Assembly (NCBI GenBank): GCA_035429805.1
Contig: DAOMFL010000030.1
Span: 1 to 42,655, forward strand
Reading direction: 5' to 3'
Source of the DNA: JALORV01 sp035429805
Lineage (GTDB): Bacteria; Pseudomonadota; Gammaproteobacteria; Burkholderiales; Burkholderiaceae_F
DNA: 42,655 nt
Shown here: one piece after another, positions 32,964 through 42,655 of the stretch
Numbering within the stretch: position 1 is the first letter of the stretch
Layout of the letters: every line of letters begins with the position of its first letter
Translations under genes and position numbers: made by a program
Notes under the pieces: model-generated
The model's database searches: none
The model's input: the letters and a program-made list of their open reading frames with translations, nothing else
Told to the model about the DNA's origin: nothing

Positions 32964-35736
32964 GTGCATTGACGATCGCATCGTCCACACTCCAGCCTTC
33001 TCCCAGATTCCAGTCGTCGTCAAAACCCGTCGCGCGTTCGCGATAGCGAGCGATGCGCGATCGAAGTCGTTGCTCAGCACGCGGTGACCGCACGAGTCCG
33101 AGTCGTAGGCGCGCGTTCGCCGCAGCAGCCGTAATGCGGACCGCCAGCGTCAGATCGCCTTCGGCATTCAGCAGTTCCGCATATTCCTCCAGGCAACCGA
33201 GCAACTCGTCCCACATCTCGAGTTTGCGCAGTGCCTGCATGGCTTCGGTCAGGCGGTTTCGCGCGGACGACAGATTTCCCGCCTGAAGGTCGCTCGCTCC
33301 AAGCCAGCGCAGCGCATTGGCCTCGCCGCGCTTATCAGCCGCGTCGCGGGCCACCGTATAGCCACGCGCAAACCAACTGACCGCCCGCGCGAAGTCGGCG
33401 GCCTCGAATGAGAGTTCGCCAGAGGCTAGATCGCATACGGTTTCGAGTTCCTGATACTTGATCTCACGAGCGATGCTTAGCGCCTGTCCGACTAGTGAGT
33501 GGGCTTCTTCGTCATTGCTGAGGTGGGCGGCGATCTGGCCGAGATGAAACAGCCCGATTGCTTCGCCCTGCCTATCTTCGGCCTTGCGGAAGATGCCCAA
33601 CGCTTCGAGCTCACACTCCTTGGCGCCGGCGACATCCCCCATGTGAAGCCGCGCCGTTGAGAGGGTCGACAAGGTAGCGGCAATGTCGACGGGGTTATCA
33701 AGTCGTCGACGAAGCTCGAGGCACCGTTCAAGCAACCGACGGTCCTCAGCGAAATCGCTCTGGCTTTCCGCGAGCTGTGCGCTCACATACAGCGCCCAGG
33801 CATGTGCCACGTCGGAATTCTGTACGTCGGGCAGTTTCAGAACCGCCTTCATGTAGGCGCGGCCCTCCGTCGCATAACCGCGCAGCTCCCAGAACCGCTC
33901 GAGCGCCACGGCGAACTTGACCGGGACAAACCGGTCCGCTGCGCCGCCCAGAGCAAATGTCATCGCAGCGCGAACGTTGTCCAGGTCGGTCTCGAGGCGC
34001 CGACTCCATTCCGCCTGCTCCGGCCCGGTGATGCCATCGCGTGCCTGCTTGGACAGACCGAAAAAGTGCTCGCAATGCCGGGCTGCGATCACCGCCATTT
34101 CGCCTGAAGCCTCGAGCTTCTCGCGCGCGTAGTCGCGGATCGTCTCGAGCATCCGATACCGCGCCCGCTCGTCGCTCTCGTCGAGCATCACGAGCGACTT
34201 GTCGACCAATGATGCGAGCAGGTCGAGGATGTCCTCGGGCGGCAGCGGGTCCGCCCCGCAGATGGCCTCAGCCGACTGGAGATCGAACCCGCCGACGAAC
34301 ACACTCAGCCGGCCGAGCAGCAACCTCTCCGTTTCGGAAAGCAGGTCATAGGACCAGTCGACCAGCGCCCGCAGCGTCTGTTGCCTCTCCTGCAGGACGC
34401 GGCCGCCTCCGACCAGCAGCTTGAAGCGATCCTTAAGCCGCGCGTTGATGTCTGCAACTGACAGCACCCGCATGCGCGCGGCGGCAAGCTCCAGCGCCAG
34501 CGGAATGCCTTCGAGCCGTGCGACCAGTTCGGAGACCGCGGGCGCCTGCGTGGCGTCGAGCACGAACGACGGCCGGCCCTGACGTGCCCGCTCGACGAAG
34601 AGGCGCACGGCAGAAGACTGCGACAGCTCGTCGACGCCGGCATTGGTTGCCGGCAGAGGGAGGGGATGGAGCGGGTAACTCTGCTCGCCGGGAACCCGCA
34701 GGGCCTCGCGACTCGTCGCAAGGACCCGCACGTGCGGCGCTGCACGCATGACGGCATTGCAGAGTTCTGCACTTGCCTTCACAAGGTGCTCGCAGTTGTC
34801 GACCACGAGCAACGCGCGCCGGGCCCGAAGGTGAGCGCAGAGCGACTGCAGTGGCGTGCGATCGGGCTCCGGCTGGACGCCGATTTCCTTCGTCGCTTCG
34901 GCGACCACCAGCGCTTCGTCCCGCAACGGCGCGAGATCGAGAAACCAGACACCGTCAGGGAACCGGTGCATCGACTCGGCCGCCACCTGCAGGCACAGCC
35001 GCGTCTTGCCGAGCCCGCCCATGCCGAACAGGGTGACCATGCGCGCCTTCTCGAGCAGCGCCTTGACCTCGCCGATCTCGACATCGCGGCCGACGAACGA
35101 AGTGGACTGGAAGGGCAGGTTGTTCGGAATGTCCCGGACCGGCATCCACCAGTCGGCGGCCTTGATGACCCGGTACGCCTTCTCCGAGTCCGCGGGCGCC
35201 ACACAGCGCGTCCCCGGTCGCGCGACTTCGAACAGTTCGATCGGGTCGGCAACGCCCTTGACGATCCAGTGACCGTGCGACTCCAGTTTCAGGTCGGTGG
35301 CACCGAGCGCCTCGCGCGCTTCCGACGTCAGCAACGTCTGCCCACCTCGTGCGATCGACATGACGCGTGCCGCGGTCGGCTTCACCAGGCCTTCCACCTC
35401 GAGCGGCTTGGCGCCCCGCGCGACATCCTCGGCACTGTTCTGCCGCAGGATCACGGGTCCGACGTGCACTCCGGCCCGCGCCTGCAGTGGTACTGCGAGG
35501 GCCGCCAGCGCAGGGTGATACGCCATCGCGAAGGCCACGGCATCGCTGACGCGTTCGAACATCATCAGCATGCCGTCGGTCTTGTCGATCTCGCGACCCG
35601 CGTGCTGCTGCAGCAGATCGCGCGCCACACGATCGTGCGCGGCCCAAGCATCTGCCATGGCGGCGTCACCGATGCGCTCGGCCAGCTGCGTGCTGTCGAC
35701 CACGTCGGTCAGCAGAAGGACCCGGATGTCGCTCAT
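32899..35736 (-). CDS. Class III cyclase-like domain fused to STAND ATPase and TPR repeats
   Basis: 945-aa cytosolic signalling protein. Residues 1-170 are a class III nucleotidyl-cyclase homology domain with metal Asps at Asp11 (LLTDVVDST) and Asp54 (DKTDGMLMMF) and Arg124 (TAAR). Residues about 205-480 form an NB-ARC/STAND ATPase: SFVGRDVEI, Walker A GMGGLGKT (238-245), Walker B LLVVDN (Asp313), and LALELAAARMRVLS. A winged-helix-like part follows (LLGRLSVFVGGF), then TPR repeats (about 640-900). No C-terminal LuxR HTH is present, unlike many relatives. The Asn normally placed four residues before the Arg is Pro120, so cyclase activity is doubtful. It may act as an ATP-dependent signal switch. 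Confidence 0.85.
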   Translation of the reverse strand: MSDIRVLLLTDVVDSTQLAERIGDAAMADAWAAHDRVARDLLQQHAGREIDKTDGMLMMFERVSDAVAFAMAYHPALAALAVPLQARAGVHVGPVILRQNSAEDVARGAKPLEVEGLVKPTAARVMSIARGGQTLLTSEAREALGATDLKLESHGHWIVKGVADPIELFEVARPGTRCVAPADSEKAYRVIKAADWWMPVRDIPNNLPFQSTSFVGRDVEIGEVKALLEKARMVTLFGMGGLGKTRLCLQVAAESMHRFPDGVWFLDLAPLRDEALVVAEATKEIGVQPEPDRTPLQSLCAHLRARRALLVVDNCEHLVKASAELCNAVMRAAPHVRVLATSREALRVPGEQSYPLHPLPLPATNAGVDELSQSSAVRLFVERARQGRPSFVLDATQAPAVSELVARLEGIPLALELAAARMRVLSVADINARLKDRFKLLVGGGRVLQERQQTLRALVDWSYDLLSETERLLLGRLSVFVGGFDLQSAEAICGADPLPPEDILDLLASLVDKSLVMLDESDERARYRMLETIRDYAREKLEASGEMAVIAARHCEHFFGLSKQARDGITGPEQAEWSRRLETDLDNVRAAMTFALGGAADRFVPVKFAVALERFWELRGYATEGRAYMKAVLKLPDVQNSDVAHAWALYVSAQLAESQSDFAEDRRLLERCLELRRRLDNPVDIAATLSTLSTARLHMGDVAGAKECELEALGIFRKAEDRQGEAIGLFHLGQIAAHLSNDEEAHSLVGQALSIAREIKYQELETVCDLASGELSFEAADFARAVSWFARGYTVARDAADKRGEANALRWLGASDLQAGNLSSARNRLTEAMQALRKLEMWDELLGCLEEYAELLNAEGDLTLAVRITAAAANARLRLGLVRSPRAEQRLRSRIARYRERATGFDDDWNLGEGWSVDDAIVNALKPETVSTPAAPRETAVQATQ

Positions 35737-35906
35737 TCGGACATTTGCGAACTGAATCGACTCACCGTTTTGCAGGGCTGCGTGCGAACGGCGACAAAAT
35801 GGAAACGGCGGCCGATCCGCTGCAGCGCGCCAGTCTACTGGGACCGCCCACCAGGGGAGGCCGCGACGACGCTAGACTGCGTCGTTCGTCCAACGGGAGG
35901 AATCCG

Positions 35907-36212
35907 ATGAAATGCCGACACGCCGTGATTCTGTCCCTGATGATTCCCTTGTCCGCCCTGGCGGCGCCGGACGCAGCGGAAGGCCGCAAGCTGGTTCAGG
36001 TGCACAAGTGCGAGAGTTGCCACCAGGACAAGGTCTACGGTCCGGTCGGGACGATTTACCTGCGCAAGGACAGAAAGGTCACCAGCTGGCCGAAGCTCAA
36101 GTCCCAGGTGGCGGCCTGCAACTCTATGCTGGGCAGCGGACTCTTTCCTGAAGAGGAAGAAAGCATCGCTGCGTATCTGAACGAGGCGTATTACAAGTTC
36201 CCGGTGAAGTGA
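35907..36212 (+). CDS. Small monoheme cytochrome c
   Basis: 101-aa exported protein with a signal peptide (MKCRHAVILSLMIPLSALAA) and one heme c site, C35ESCH39. The C-terminal half (WPKLKSQVAACNSMLGSGLFPEEEES..AYLN) has the helix pattern of small class I cytochromes. The ACNSMLG segment (70-76) offers Met74 or Asn72 as the distal ligand, and resembles the Cys-Asn-x-x-Leu-Gly segment of sphaeroides-heme-protein-type cytochromes. The start is ATG 35907, with GGGAGG 7 nt upstream; the longer frame from 35745 is not protein-like. It is divergent from the STAND gene (170 bp apart). Confidence 0.85.
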   Translation: MKCRHAVILSLMIPLSALAAPDAAEGRKLVQVHKCESCHQDKVYGPVGTIYLRKDRKVTSWPKLKSQVAACNSMLGSGLFPEEEESIAAYLNEAYYKFPVK

Positions 36213-36593
36213 CGATCGGCGCCGCGGGCGCCGGGTACCTGAGCCGTTGAACCGGATCGCCGACAGGCGCGTCGCCGACCAGAGCGGCGCACGCGCCGTT
36301 TGCCCTGATGGCATGGCCTCGACCGGCCGGGCCACCCGCCTGGGCCGCGGTGTCCCGGAGCCCATCTGACGGGATCACCCCCGGCGCGACCCACGCCAGA
36401 GCGCTTACACACCTCGTTCGGCCTAGCGCTGCGCCCGGACTTGAGCCGTCCCGCTCAACCCTTTGGTTTCGCGGATGCGCGGCCTTGCGTATGGCGTCCG
36501 GGCCCGTAGCTTTGCGGCACTCGGGCACCCCCCGTCGAGTCCCTCTGAATGGCGGGCCGCCATTCGCACCGATTCTGAGGCTTCGGACGATCC
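36213..36593. other. Intergenic region between cytochrome c and the propeptide-like lipoprotein
   Basis: 381 bp with no supported gene. Just after the cytochrome stop there is GGCGCC-GCG-GGCGCC (36219-36233), a 6-bp perfect stem with a 3-nt loop and no T-run. Open frames here are Arg/Ala/Pro-rich and overlap on several strands. Confidence 0.4.
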
Positions 36594-36926
36594 ATGCATG
36601 GCTGGACTCCTCTCGCAGCGCTGCTGCTGGCCCTTGCGACCGGCTGCGCTTCCGGGCGCCCGCCGGATGCCCGCGGGCTGGACGTCATCATCAAGGCGCG
36701 GCCGGGAGGCATGGCAGCCGATGACTCGGCCGCACGGACGATAGAGAGGGCGACGCAATGTGAAGCAGACTTCGTGCGCGTGCTCGCCACCGGAGCCTTC
36801 GTCATCCGACTGTGGCCGACGCAGCGAGCGCCCGACGCACTGAAGTGCATTTCGCAGCTCAGGACGCTGCCGGAAATCGAGTACGCCGAGCCGGATGCCG
36901 TCATGAAGCCTTCGCAAGGTCGGTGA
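36594..36926 (+). CDS. Small lipoprotein resembling a subtilase (I9-type) propeptide
   Basis: 110-aa protein with a short lipoprotein signal (MHGWTPLAALLLALATGC; Cys18). The mature part follows the pattern of inhibitor-I9/propeptide domains: LDVIIKARPGG strand, FVIRLWP strand, a helix with a Cys, and the closing LPEIEYAEPDAVM. The end is nearly the same as the propeptide end of the next protein (DPNVEYAVPDQVM, 110-122). It ends one base before the protease start, so the two are translationally coupled. A trans-acting chaperone or inhibitor for the protease is inferred. Confidence 0.7.
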   Translation: MHGWTPLAALLLALATGCASGRPPDARGLDVIIKARPGGMAADDSAARTIERATQCEADFVRVLATGAFVIRLWPTQRAPDALKCISQLRTLPEIEYAEPDAVMKPSQGR

Positions 36927-36927
36927 T

Positions 36928-39297
36928 ATGAACAGAACTTTGTGGTGCCCTGATCGATATGCGCTGGTCGTGGCGGCGCTGATCCTCGGCTGGATGCTGC
37001 CGGCTGCCTACGCGCAGGCCGGGAAATCAGCCAAGTCCGCCCAGCCGGTGTACGCCGGCATCATCGTCAAGTACAAGCCGACCTCGCCGATGAAGGCGAC
37101 AGCGATGAATGCGACGGCGCTGCGTGCGGTCGAGGATCGCGCCCGGGTCAAGTTCGCAGGGACGAGGTCCGGCGCGATGGATCTGGCGGTCTTTCGTTTT
37201 GCGCAGCCGATGGCGGCTGCCGAAGCGCGGGCGGCGGCAGCGCGGCTCGCGCTTGATCCCAACGTCGAATATGCGGTGCCGGACCAGGTCATGCACGCCT
37301 ATCAGGTCACGCCGAACGACACCGACTTCGCGGCAAGGCAGTGGAACCTGCAGGTGCCGGCGGCGGCGGCGGGCGGTGCCAATCTTCCACCGGCGTGGCA
37401 GCGGACCACCGGCTCGGGGAGCGTCGTGGTCGCTGTGGTCGACAGCGGCATCCGTCCGGGTCACCCGGATCTCGCGGGGCGCCTGCTGCCGGGCTACGAT
37501 TTCATCAGTAGCGACGCCTTCAGTGCGCTGGGCTATCCGGCCAACTGGAACGCGGCTGACGGCAACGGGCGCGATGCCGATGCCACGGATCCCGGTGACT
37601 ACCTCGATGCATCCCTGCTGGCGATGCTGCCGCCGGATCACGGGCTGACGCCGGGGCCGAGTTCCTGGCATGGCACGCACGTGGCCGGAATCATCGGCGC
37701 GGCCGGCAACAACGGACTCGGCGTGGCCGGCATCGACTGGAGTGCGCGGATCCTTCCGGTACGCGTGCTCGGCCGGGACGGCGGCACGACATCGGACATC
37801 ATCGACGGGATTGCCTGGGCCGCCGGCCTCAGCGTGCCCGGTGTTCCGGCAAACACCACGCCGGCGCGCGTCATCAACCTCAGCCTCGGCGGCCCGGGCG
37901 AGTGCAGCTTTGCCTTCATCGATGTCATCGCCAGAGCGCGCGCCGCGGGTGCGATCATCGTCGCTGCGGCCGGCAACGAGGGCTCACTGTCCGTTTCACA
38001 GCCGGCCAACTGCAACGGTGTCATTGCCGTCACGGCGCACGTGCGTGATGGCGACAACGCGAGCTACGCTAACATCGGAACGCAGGTTGCGGTCAGCGCG
38101 CCGGGCGGGGGCTGCGGATCCACAGCGCTGATCGACCAGACCGGGGCGCAGGACCGATGGAACCAGTCCTGCAGCGGCTGTCACTCCGTCGACTTCCTAC
38201 GGCAGCAGATCAATGCCCGCGCACCAACAGGGGTCACGTTCACCAAGGCGCGTGCAGCGCTGGACGCCGCTCTTCGCGGGGTCGACCTCGACGGCACGGA
38301 TACCGGGATGGAAGGGCTGGCGTCCAGCCTCTCGTCCACGGAGCGCAACGATCTCGCAGGCTTCATTTCATCGACGACATGTGCCGGGCCGACTGATCGC
38401 GTCTATTCGACGCTGAATCTGGGGACGACCACGGCCCAGGCCGAGGGCTACGGAACGGAGGCCGGCACCAGCATGGCGGCGCCGCACGTCAGCGGCGTGA
38501 TTGCGCTGTTGCTGTCCCTGAGTCCGCGGTTGACGGCGGACGAGGTGAAGTCGGTGCTGCAATCGTCGGCGCGTCCGCACCCGGCGGGCACGTATTGCGA
38601 GAAGCTCAAGGGGGCGTGCGGCTCCGGTCTGGTGGATGCCGACGCTGCGCTCCAGCACATCCTGGACAACAAGCCGACCGTGTCGGCAACCCTGCAAGGC
38701 ACGGCCGCGGGAGTGAAGCCGGCGGGGAGTTTCACGCTGCTCGGCAGTGTGAAGACCCTCGGTGGGCGGCTCGCGCCCGCGAACGGCATGACATGGCGCC
38801 AGATTTCCGGACCCGCGGCACAGATGCCGGTCGCGGTCGGCGCCTCGATCACGCTGACCGCGCCAAGCAAGACCGGTCCGATGGCCTTCGAACTCTCGGC
38901 CGTCGACTCCGGCGGATACGCGGCGACATCGACGGTGACGGTGACGGTCAACTCACCGCCGACGCTGGCTGCGGTCGCCACGAGCAAGCTGAAGAAGGGA
39001 GATGCGGCCAGCGGCACCTTGAAGGCCACCGACGCCGACGGTGACTCGATTACCTATGTTCTGATCACCGGGCCCGAGGGACTGAAGCTGGATGCCGCGA
39101 CCGGCGCCTGGACGTGGACACCGGACAAGAAGGGCACTTACACCATGTCGGTGATGGCCACGGATGCCTACGGCAGCAGTGCGCCGATGAACGTCACGCT
39201 GGACGTGGAGTCGGGCGGAATCGGAGCTGCGCCATGGTGGCTGGCCTTCCTGCTGCCCATCCCGCTGGTGCGCCGCAGGGTCGAGAGCGGCGACTGA
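36928..39297 (+). CDS. S8 subtilisin-like protease with an inserted cytochrome c-like domain
   Basis: 789-aa exported serine protease. Signal peptide 1-30; propeptide of I9 type about 40-122; S8 catalytic domain about 155-575 with Asp172 (VVDSG), His248 (HGTHVAG), oxyanion Asn350 (AAGNEG) and Ser515 (GTSMAAPH). Between Asn and Ser, where relatives have a short loop, about 90 residues (398-488) are inserted, containing the heme c motif C415SGCH419, a candidate distal Met461 and a typical closing helix (LSSTERNDLAGFI). Cys396 and Cys485 flank the insert. After the catalytic domain come two Ig/cadherin-like domains (580-760), then SGG, a membrane segment and RRR: a GlyGly-CTERM-like sorting tail. 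The preceding lipoprotein gene is coupled. Confidence 0.9.
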   Translation: MNRTLWCPDRYALVVAALILGWMLPAAYAQAGKSAKSAQPVYAGIIVKYKPTSPMKATAMNATALRAVEDRARVKFAGTRSGAMDLAVFRFAQPMAAAEARAAAARLALDPNVEYAVPDQVMHAYQVTPNDTDFAARQWNLQVPAAAAGGANLPPAWQRTTGSGSVVVAVVDSGIRPGHPDLAGRLLPGYDFISSDAFSALGYPANWNAADGNGRDADATDPGDYLDASLLAMLPPDHGLTPGPSSWHGTHVAGIIGAAGNNGLGVAGIDWSARILPVRVLGRDGGTTSDIIDGIAWAAGLSVPGVPANTTPARVINLSLGGPGECSFAFIDVIARARAAGAIIVAAAGNEGSLSVSQPANCNGVIAVTAHVRDGDNASYANIGTQVAVSAPGGGCGSTALIDQTGAQDRWNQSCSGCHSVDFLRQQINARAPTGVTFTKARAALDAALRGVDLDGTDTGMEGLASSLSSTERNDLAGFISSTTCAGPTDRVYSTLNLGTTTAQAEGYGTEAGTSMAAPHVSGVIALLLSLSPRLTADEVKSVLQSSARPHPAGTYCEKLKGACGSGLVDADAALQHILDNKPTVSATLQGTAAGVKPAGSFTLLGSVKTLGGRLAPANGMTWRQISGPAAQMPVAVGASITLTAPSKTGPMAFELSAVDSGGYAATSTVTVTVNSPPTLAAVATSKLKKGDAASGTLKATDADGDSITYVLITGPEGLKLDAATGAWTWTPDKKGTYTMSVMATDAYGSSAPMNVTLDVESGGIGAAPWWLAFLLPIPLVRRRVESGD
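38119..38391 (+). other. Cytochrome c-like domain insertion within the S8 catalytic domain
   Basis: This segment encodes residues about 398-488 of the protease. CSGCH lies at 38170-38184. Downstream, ARAALDAALRG, the Met-bearing DTGMEGL and LSSTERNDLAGFISS follow the helix-Met loop-helix order of class I cytochromes c. The reading frame is continuous on both sides and typical subtilase sequence resumes at VYSTLNLGTTT. Base composition does not change visibly across the borders. Confidence 0.75.
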
Positions 39298-39316
39298 ACC
39301 GGGGCAACGCTGCGCT

Positions 39317-40318
39317 TCAGGATACGCAGCCCGAGGTGGCTGCCTCGAGGTCGCGCGTCGACACCGGAGTCGGAATCCTGTAGCCGTACTTCACGCCTGT
39401 CATTTCCGCAAGGATCGCCACGGCGATTTCCGGCGGGGTGCGTGCGCCGTTCTTCAGGCCGACCGGCCCGTGCAGCCGCTCCAGTTGCTCGCTGCTGACG
39501 CCGAACTCCAGCAGCCGTTCCTTGCGCTTGGCCTGGTTCTTCTTCGAGCCGATCGCACCGACGTAGAAGGCGCTGCTTTTCAGCGCCTCCATCAGCGCGA
39601 GGTCGTCGAGCTTCGGGTCGTGCGTCAGCGCGACGATGGCAGTGTGCTTGTCGGGCCGGAATTCGATGACCGTGTCATCCGGCATCGTGCGCACGAGCTG
39701 CGTTCCTGGCACGAGCCAGCCATCCGCATATTCTTCGCGCGGATCGCAGATCGTCACCGTGTAATCGAGTGCCAGCGCCATCTGCGCCACGTAGTGGGTC
39801 AGCTGGCCGGCGCCGATGACCAGCAGGCGCCAGCGTGGTCCGTAGGCCGTAACCAGCCGCGCGTCGCTGCAGTCGAGCACGTCGGTGCCGTCGCCCTCGG
39901 CCAGCGTGACCGCACCGGAATTCATGTCGAGGGTGCGCACCGTGTGCCGGCCGGCCGCCACGCGCGCCAGCAGTTCGTCCACCTGCGCGTCAGTGTCGAG
40001 CGGCTCCAGCACCAGTTCAATGGTGCCGCCGCAAGGCAGTCCGAACCGGAAGGCTTCTTCGGCGGTCACGCCGTACTTCACGCGTTCCGGCCGCGTCGCC
40101 GCGGCCGCCTGGCCCCGTACGCGATCCACCAGATCGTCTTCGATGCAGCCGCCCGAGACCGAGCCTACGACCAGGCCATCGTCGCGGATGATGACCAGTG
40201 ACCCGACCGGGCGCGGCGCGGAGCCCCAGGTCCGCACGACCGTGCCCATGACGGCCCGATGGCCGGCCTTGAGCCATTCGTCCGCTTTCTTCAGCACCTG
40301 CAGGTCGACGCTGTCCAT
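39317..40318 (-). CDS. xdhC: XdhC/CoxF-family molybdenum cofactor insertion protein
   Basis: 333-aa cytosolic protein that binds and sulfurates molybdenum cofactor and delivers it to xanthine-dehydrogenase-family enzymes. The XdhC N-terminal domain has WGSAPRPVGS, SVSGGCIEDD and FGLPCGGTIEL; the C-terminal Rossmann domain has LLVIGAGQLTHYVA and VTICDPREEY, followed by VGAIGSKKNQAKR. The start ATG 40318 (MDSVDLQVLK) fits the family; the frame extends ten codons upstream. It is divergent from coxS/coxL, its likely client. Confidence 0.9.
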   Translation of the reverse strand: MDSVDLQVLKKADEWLKAGHRAVMGTVVRTWGSAPRPVGSLVIIRDDGLVVGSVSGGCIEDDLVDRVRGQAAAATRPERVKYGVTAEEAFRFGLPCGGTIELVLEPLDTDAQVDELLARVAAGRHTVRTLDMNSGAVTLAEGDGTDVLDCSDARLVTAYGPRWRLLVIGAGQLTHYVAQMALALDYTVTICDPREEYADGWLVPGTQLVRTMPDDTVIEFRPDKHTAIVALTHDPKLDDLALMEALKSSAFYVGAIGSKKNQAKRKERLLEFGVSSEQLERLHGPVGLKNGARTPPEIAVAILAEMTGVKYGYRIPTPVSTRDLEAATSGCVS

Positions 40319-40438
40319 GTTGCGGCCGGTGGCCCGGCTCCAGGGCAAGGGGGAAGGGCGCGCGCCATTCTAGTTCTTCGGCAGCGCGGTGTTGCGCTGC
40401 GCCATCCGCCGCGAAGGCGCGATGCCGCGCGCCGACGG

Positions 40439-40468
40439 TTGCACCGGACTTTTTGCTGCTGCTAATGT
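40439..40468 (+). promoter_or_regulatory. Sigma-70-like promoter upstream of coxS
   Basis: TTGCAC (40439-40444) and TAATGT (40463-40468) are separated by 18 bp, about 60 bp before the coxS ATG. Both hexamers keep the key bases of the -35 and -10 consensus. The call is by eye only. Confidence 0.4.
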
Positions 40469-40527
40469 CCCACGCTCCACCGCCCCGGCCAGAAGAGGCG
40501 GTTCGCACGACCTTCTAGGAGACCTTG

Positions 40528-40995
40528 ATGCCCGTCCCGCTTTCATTGCGGGTCAACGGCAAGGCCGTTTCGGCCGACGTTGATCCTTCCCTCTCACTGG
40601 TCAACCTGCTCCGCGAGGAGCTCGGGCTGACGGGCACGCACGTCGGATGCGACACCGCGCAGTGCGGTGCCTGCACGGTGCATGTCAACGGCCGCGCTGT
40701 GAAGAGCTGCAACGTGCTGGTGGTCCAGCTCGCAGGAGCCGAAGTGACGACCATCGAGGGCATCACTCCGTCCGATGGCATGCATCCGATGCAAGCCGCA
40801 TTCAAGGCCTGCCACGGCCTGCAGTGCGGTTTCTGTACGCCGGGCATGGTGATGAGCGCGATCGACCTTGTGCAGCACCACCCGCATGCGACCGAGCGGG
40901 AGATCCGCGAGGGGCTCGAAGGCAACCTGTGCCGCTGCACCGGTTACCAGAACATCGTGAAAGCGGTCGCGCAGGGCGCGGCCAGCATGAAGTAG
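40528..40995 (+). CDS. coxS: Xanthine dehydrogenase-family [2Fe-2S] small subunit (CoxS-like)
   Basis: 155-aa iron-sulfur subunit that carries electrons from the Mo site of the large subunit. The plant-ferredoxin-type cluster is bound by Cys41, 46, 49 and 61 (GCDTAQCGACT...KSC) and the second cluster by Cys100, 103, 135 and 137 (QCGFCTPG...LCRCTGY). The start ATG 40528 has AGGAGAC at 40517-40523. It is followed 9 bp later by coxL. No FAD-binding CoxM gene lies between or before, so either it is downstream outside the window or electrons leave to another acceptor. Confidence 0.92.
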   Translation: MPVPLSLRVNGKAVSADVDPSLSLVNLLREELGLTGTHVGCDTAQCGACTVHVNGRAVKSCNVLVVQLAGAEVTTIEGITPSDGMHPMQAAFKACHGLQCGFCTPGMVMSAIDLVQHHPHATEREIREGLEGNLCRCTGYQNIVKAVAQGAASMK

Positions 40996-41004
40996 GAGGC
41001 TCCG

Positions 41005-42655
<1,651 letters not shown>

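Overview
This is a GC-rich, gene-dense bacterial window of about 42.7 kb with no rRNA, tRNA, CRISPR array or insertion sequence that I can recognise. The gene set suggests a free-living, respiratory, probably beta-proteobacterial organism. It includes kdp potassium transport, the metG/apbC pair, a sulfide:quinone oxidoreductase, several c-type cytochromes, a PQQ alcohol dehydrogenase, a PEP-CTERM protein and a CoxSL/XdhC set. The lineage is an inference from gene content, not from a marker gene.

Layout. (1) 1-3763, minus strand: a ribbon-helix-helix gene followed by hyfB, hyfC and the start of hyfE, membrane subunits of a group-4-hydrogenase-like complex. Divergent to it is sqr (4005-5276), and the shared intergenic region carries a CsoR/CstR-like inverted repeat. 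(2) 5302-16918: metG (minus) and apbC/mrp (plus), with a complete kdp operon (34-aa peptide, kdpF, A, B, C, 38-aa ORF, D, E) between them. (3) 16919-18476: a stand-alone TIR-domain protein and a ferritin-like protein, convergent around a strong inverted repeat. (4) 18740-26079: a periplasmic redox island with a YVTN beta-propeller, Sel1-repeat protein, MauG/cytochrome c peroxidase-like diheme protein, cytochrome b561, ankyrin protein, PQQ-dependent alcohol dehydrogenase with the Asp-x-Asp lanthanide signature, diheme cytochrome c, a DUF1330 protein and a lipoprotein. (5) 26486-32082: a CpdA-like phosphodiesterase, a SulP-STAS-cNMP transporter fusion, a cNMP-patatin phospholipase and a DUF1992 protein. 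(6) 32289-36212: a PEP-CTERM protein overlapping the 3' end of a cyclase-STAND-TPR protein, then a small cytochrome c. (7) 36594-39297: a lipoprotein resembling a protease propeptide and, one base later, a subtilisin-like protease with what appears to be a cytochrome c domain inserted in its catalytic domain. (8) 39317-42655: xdhC (minus) divergent from coxS and a truncated form-II coxL.

How the genes may work together. Most of the island genes act in the envelope and feed electrons into the quinone/cytochrome c pool: SQR from sulfide, the PQQ enzyme from alcohols via its diheme cytochrome c, and CoxSL from an unknown substrate. KdpDE controls Kdp. Region 5 looks like a cyclic-nucleotide module, with one predicted phosphodiesterase and two predicted cNMP-gated effectors. 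The most unusual object is the heme-binding subtilase at 36928-39297.
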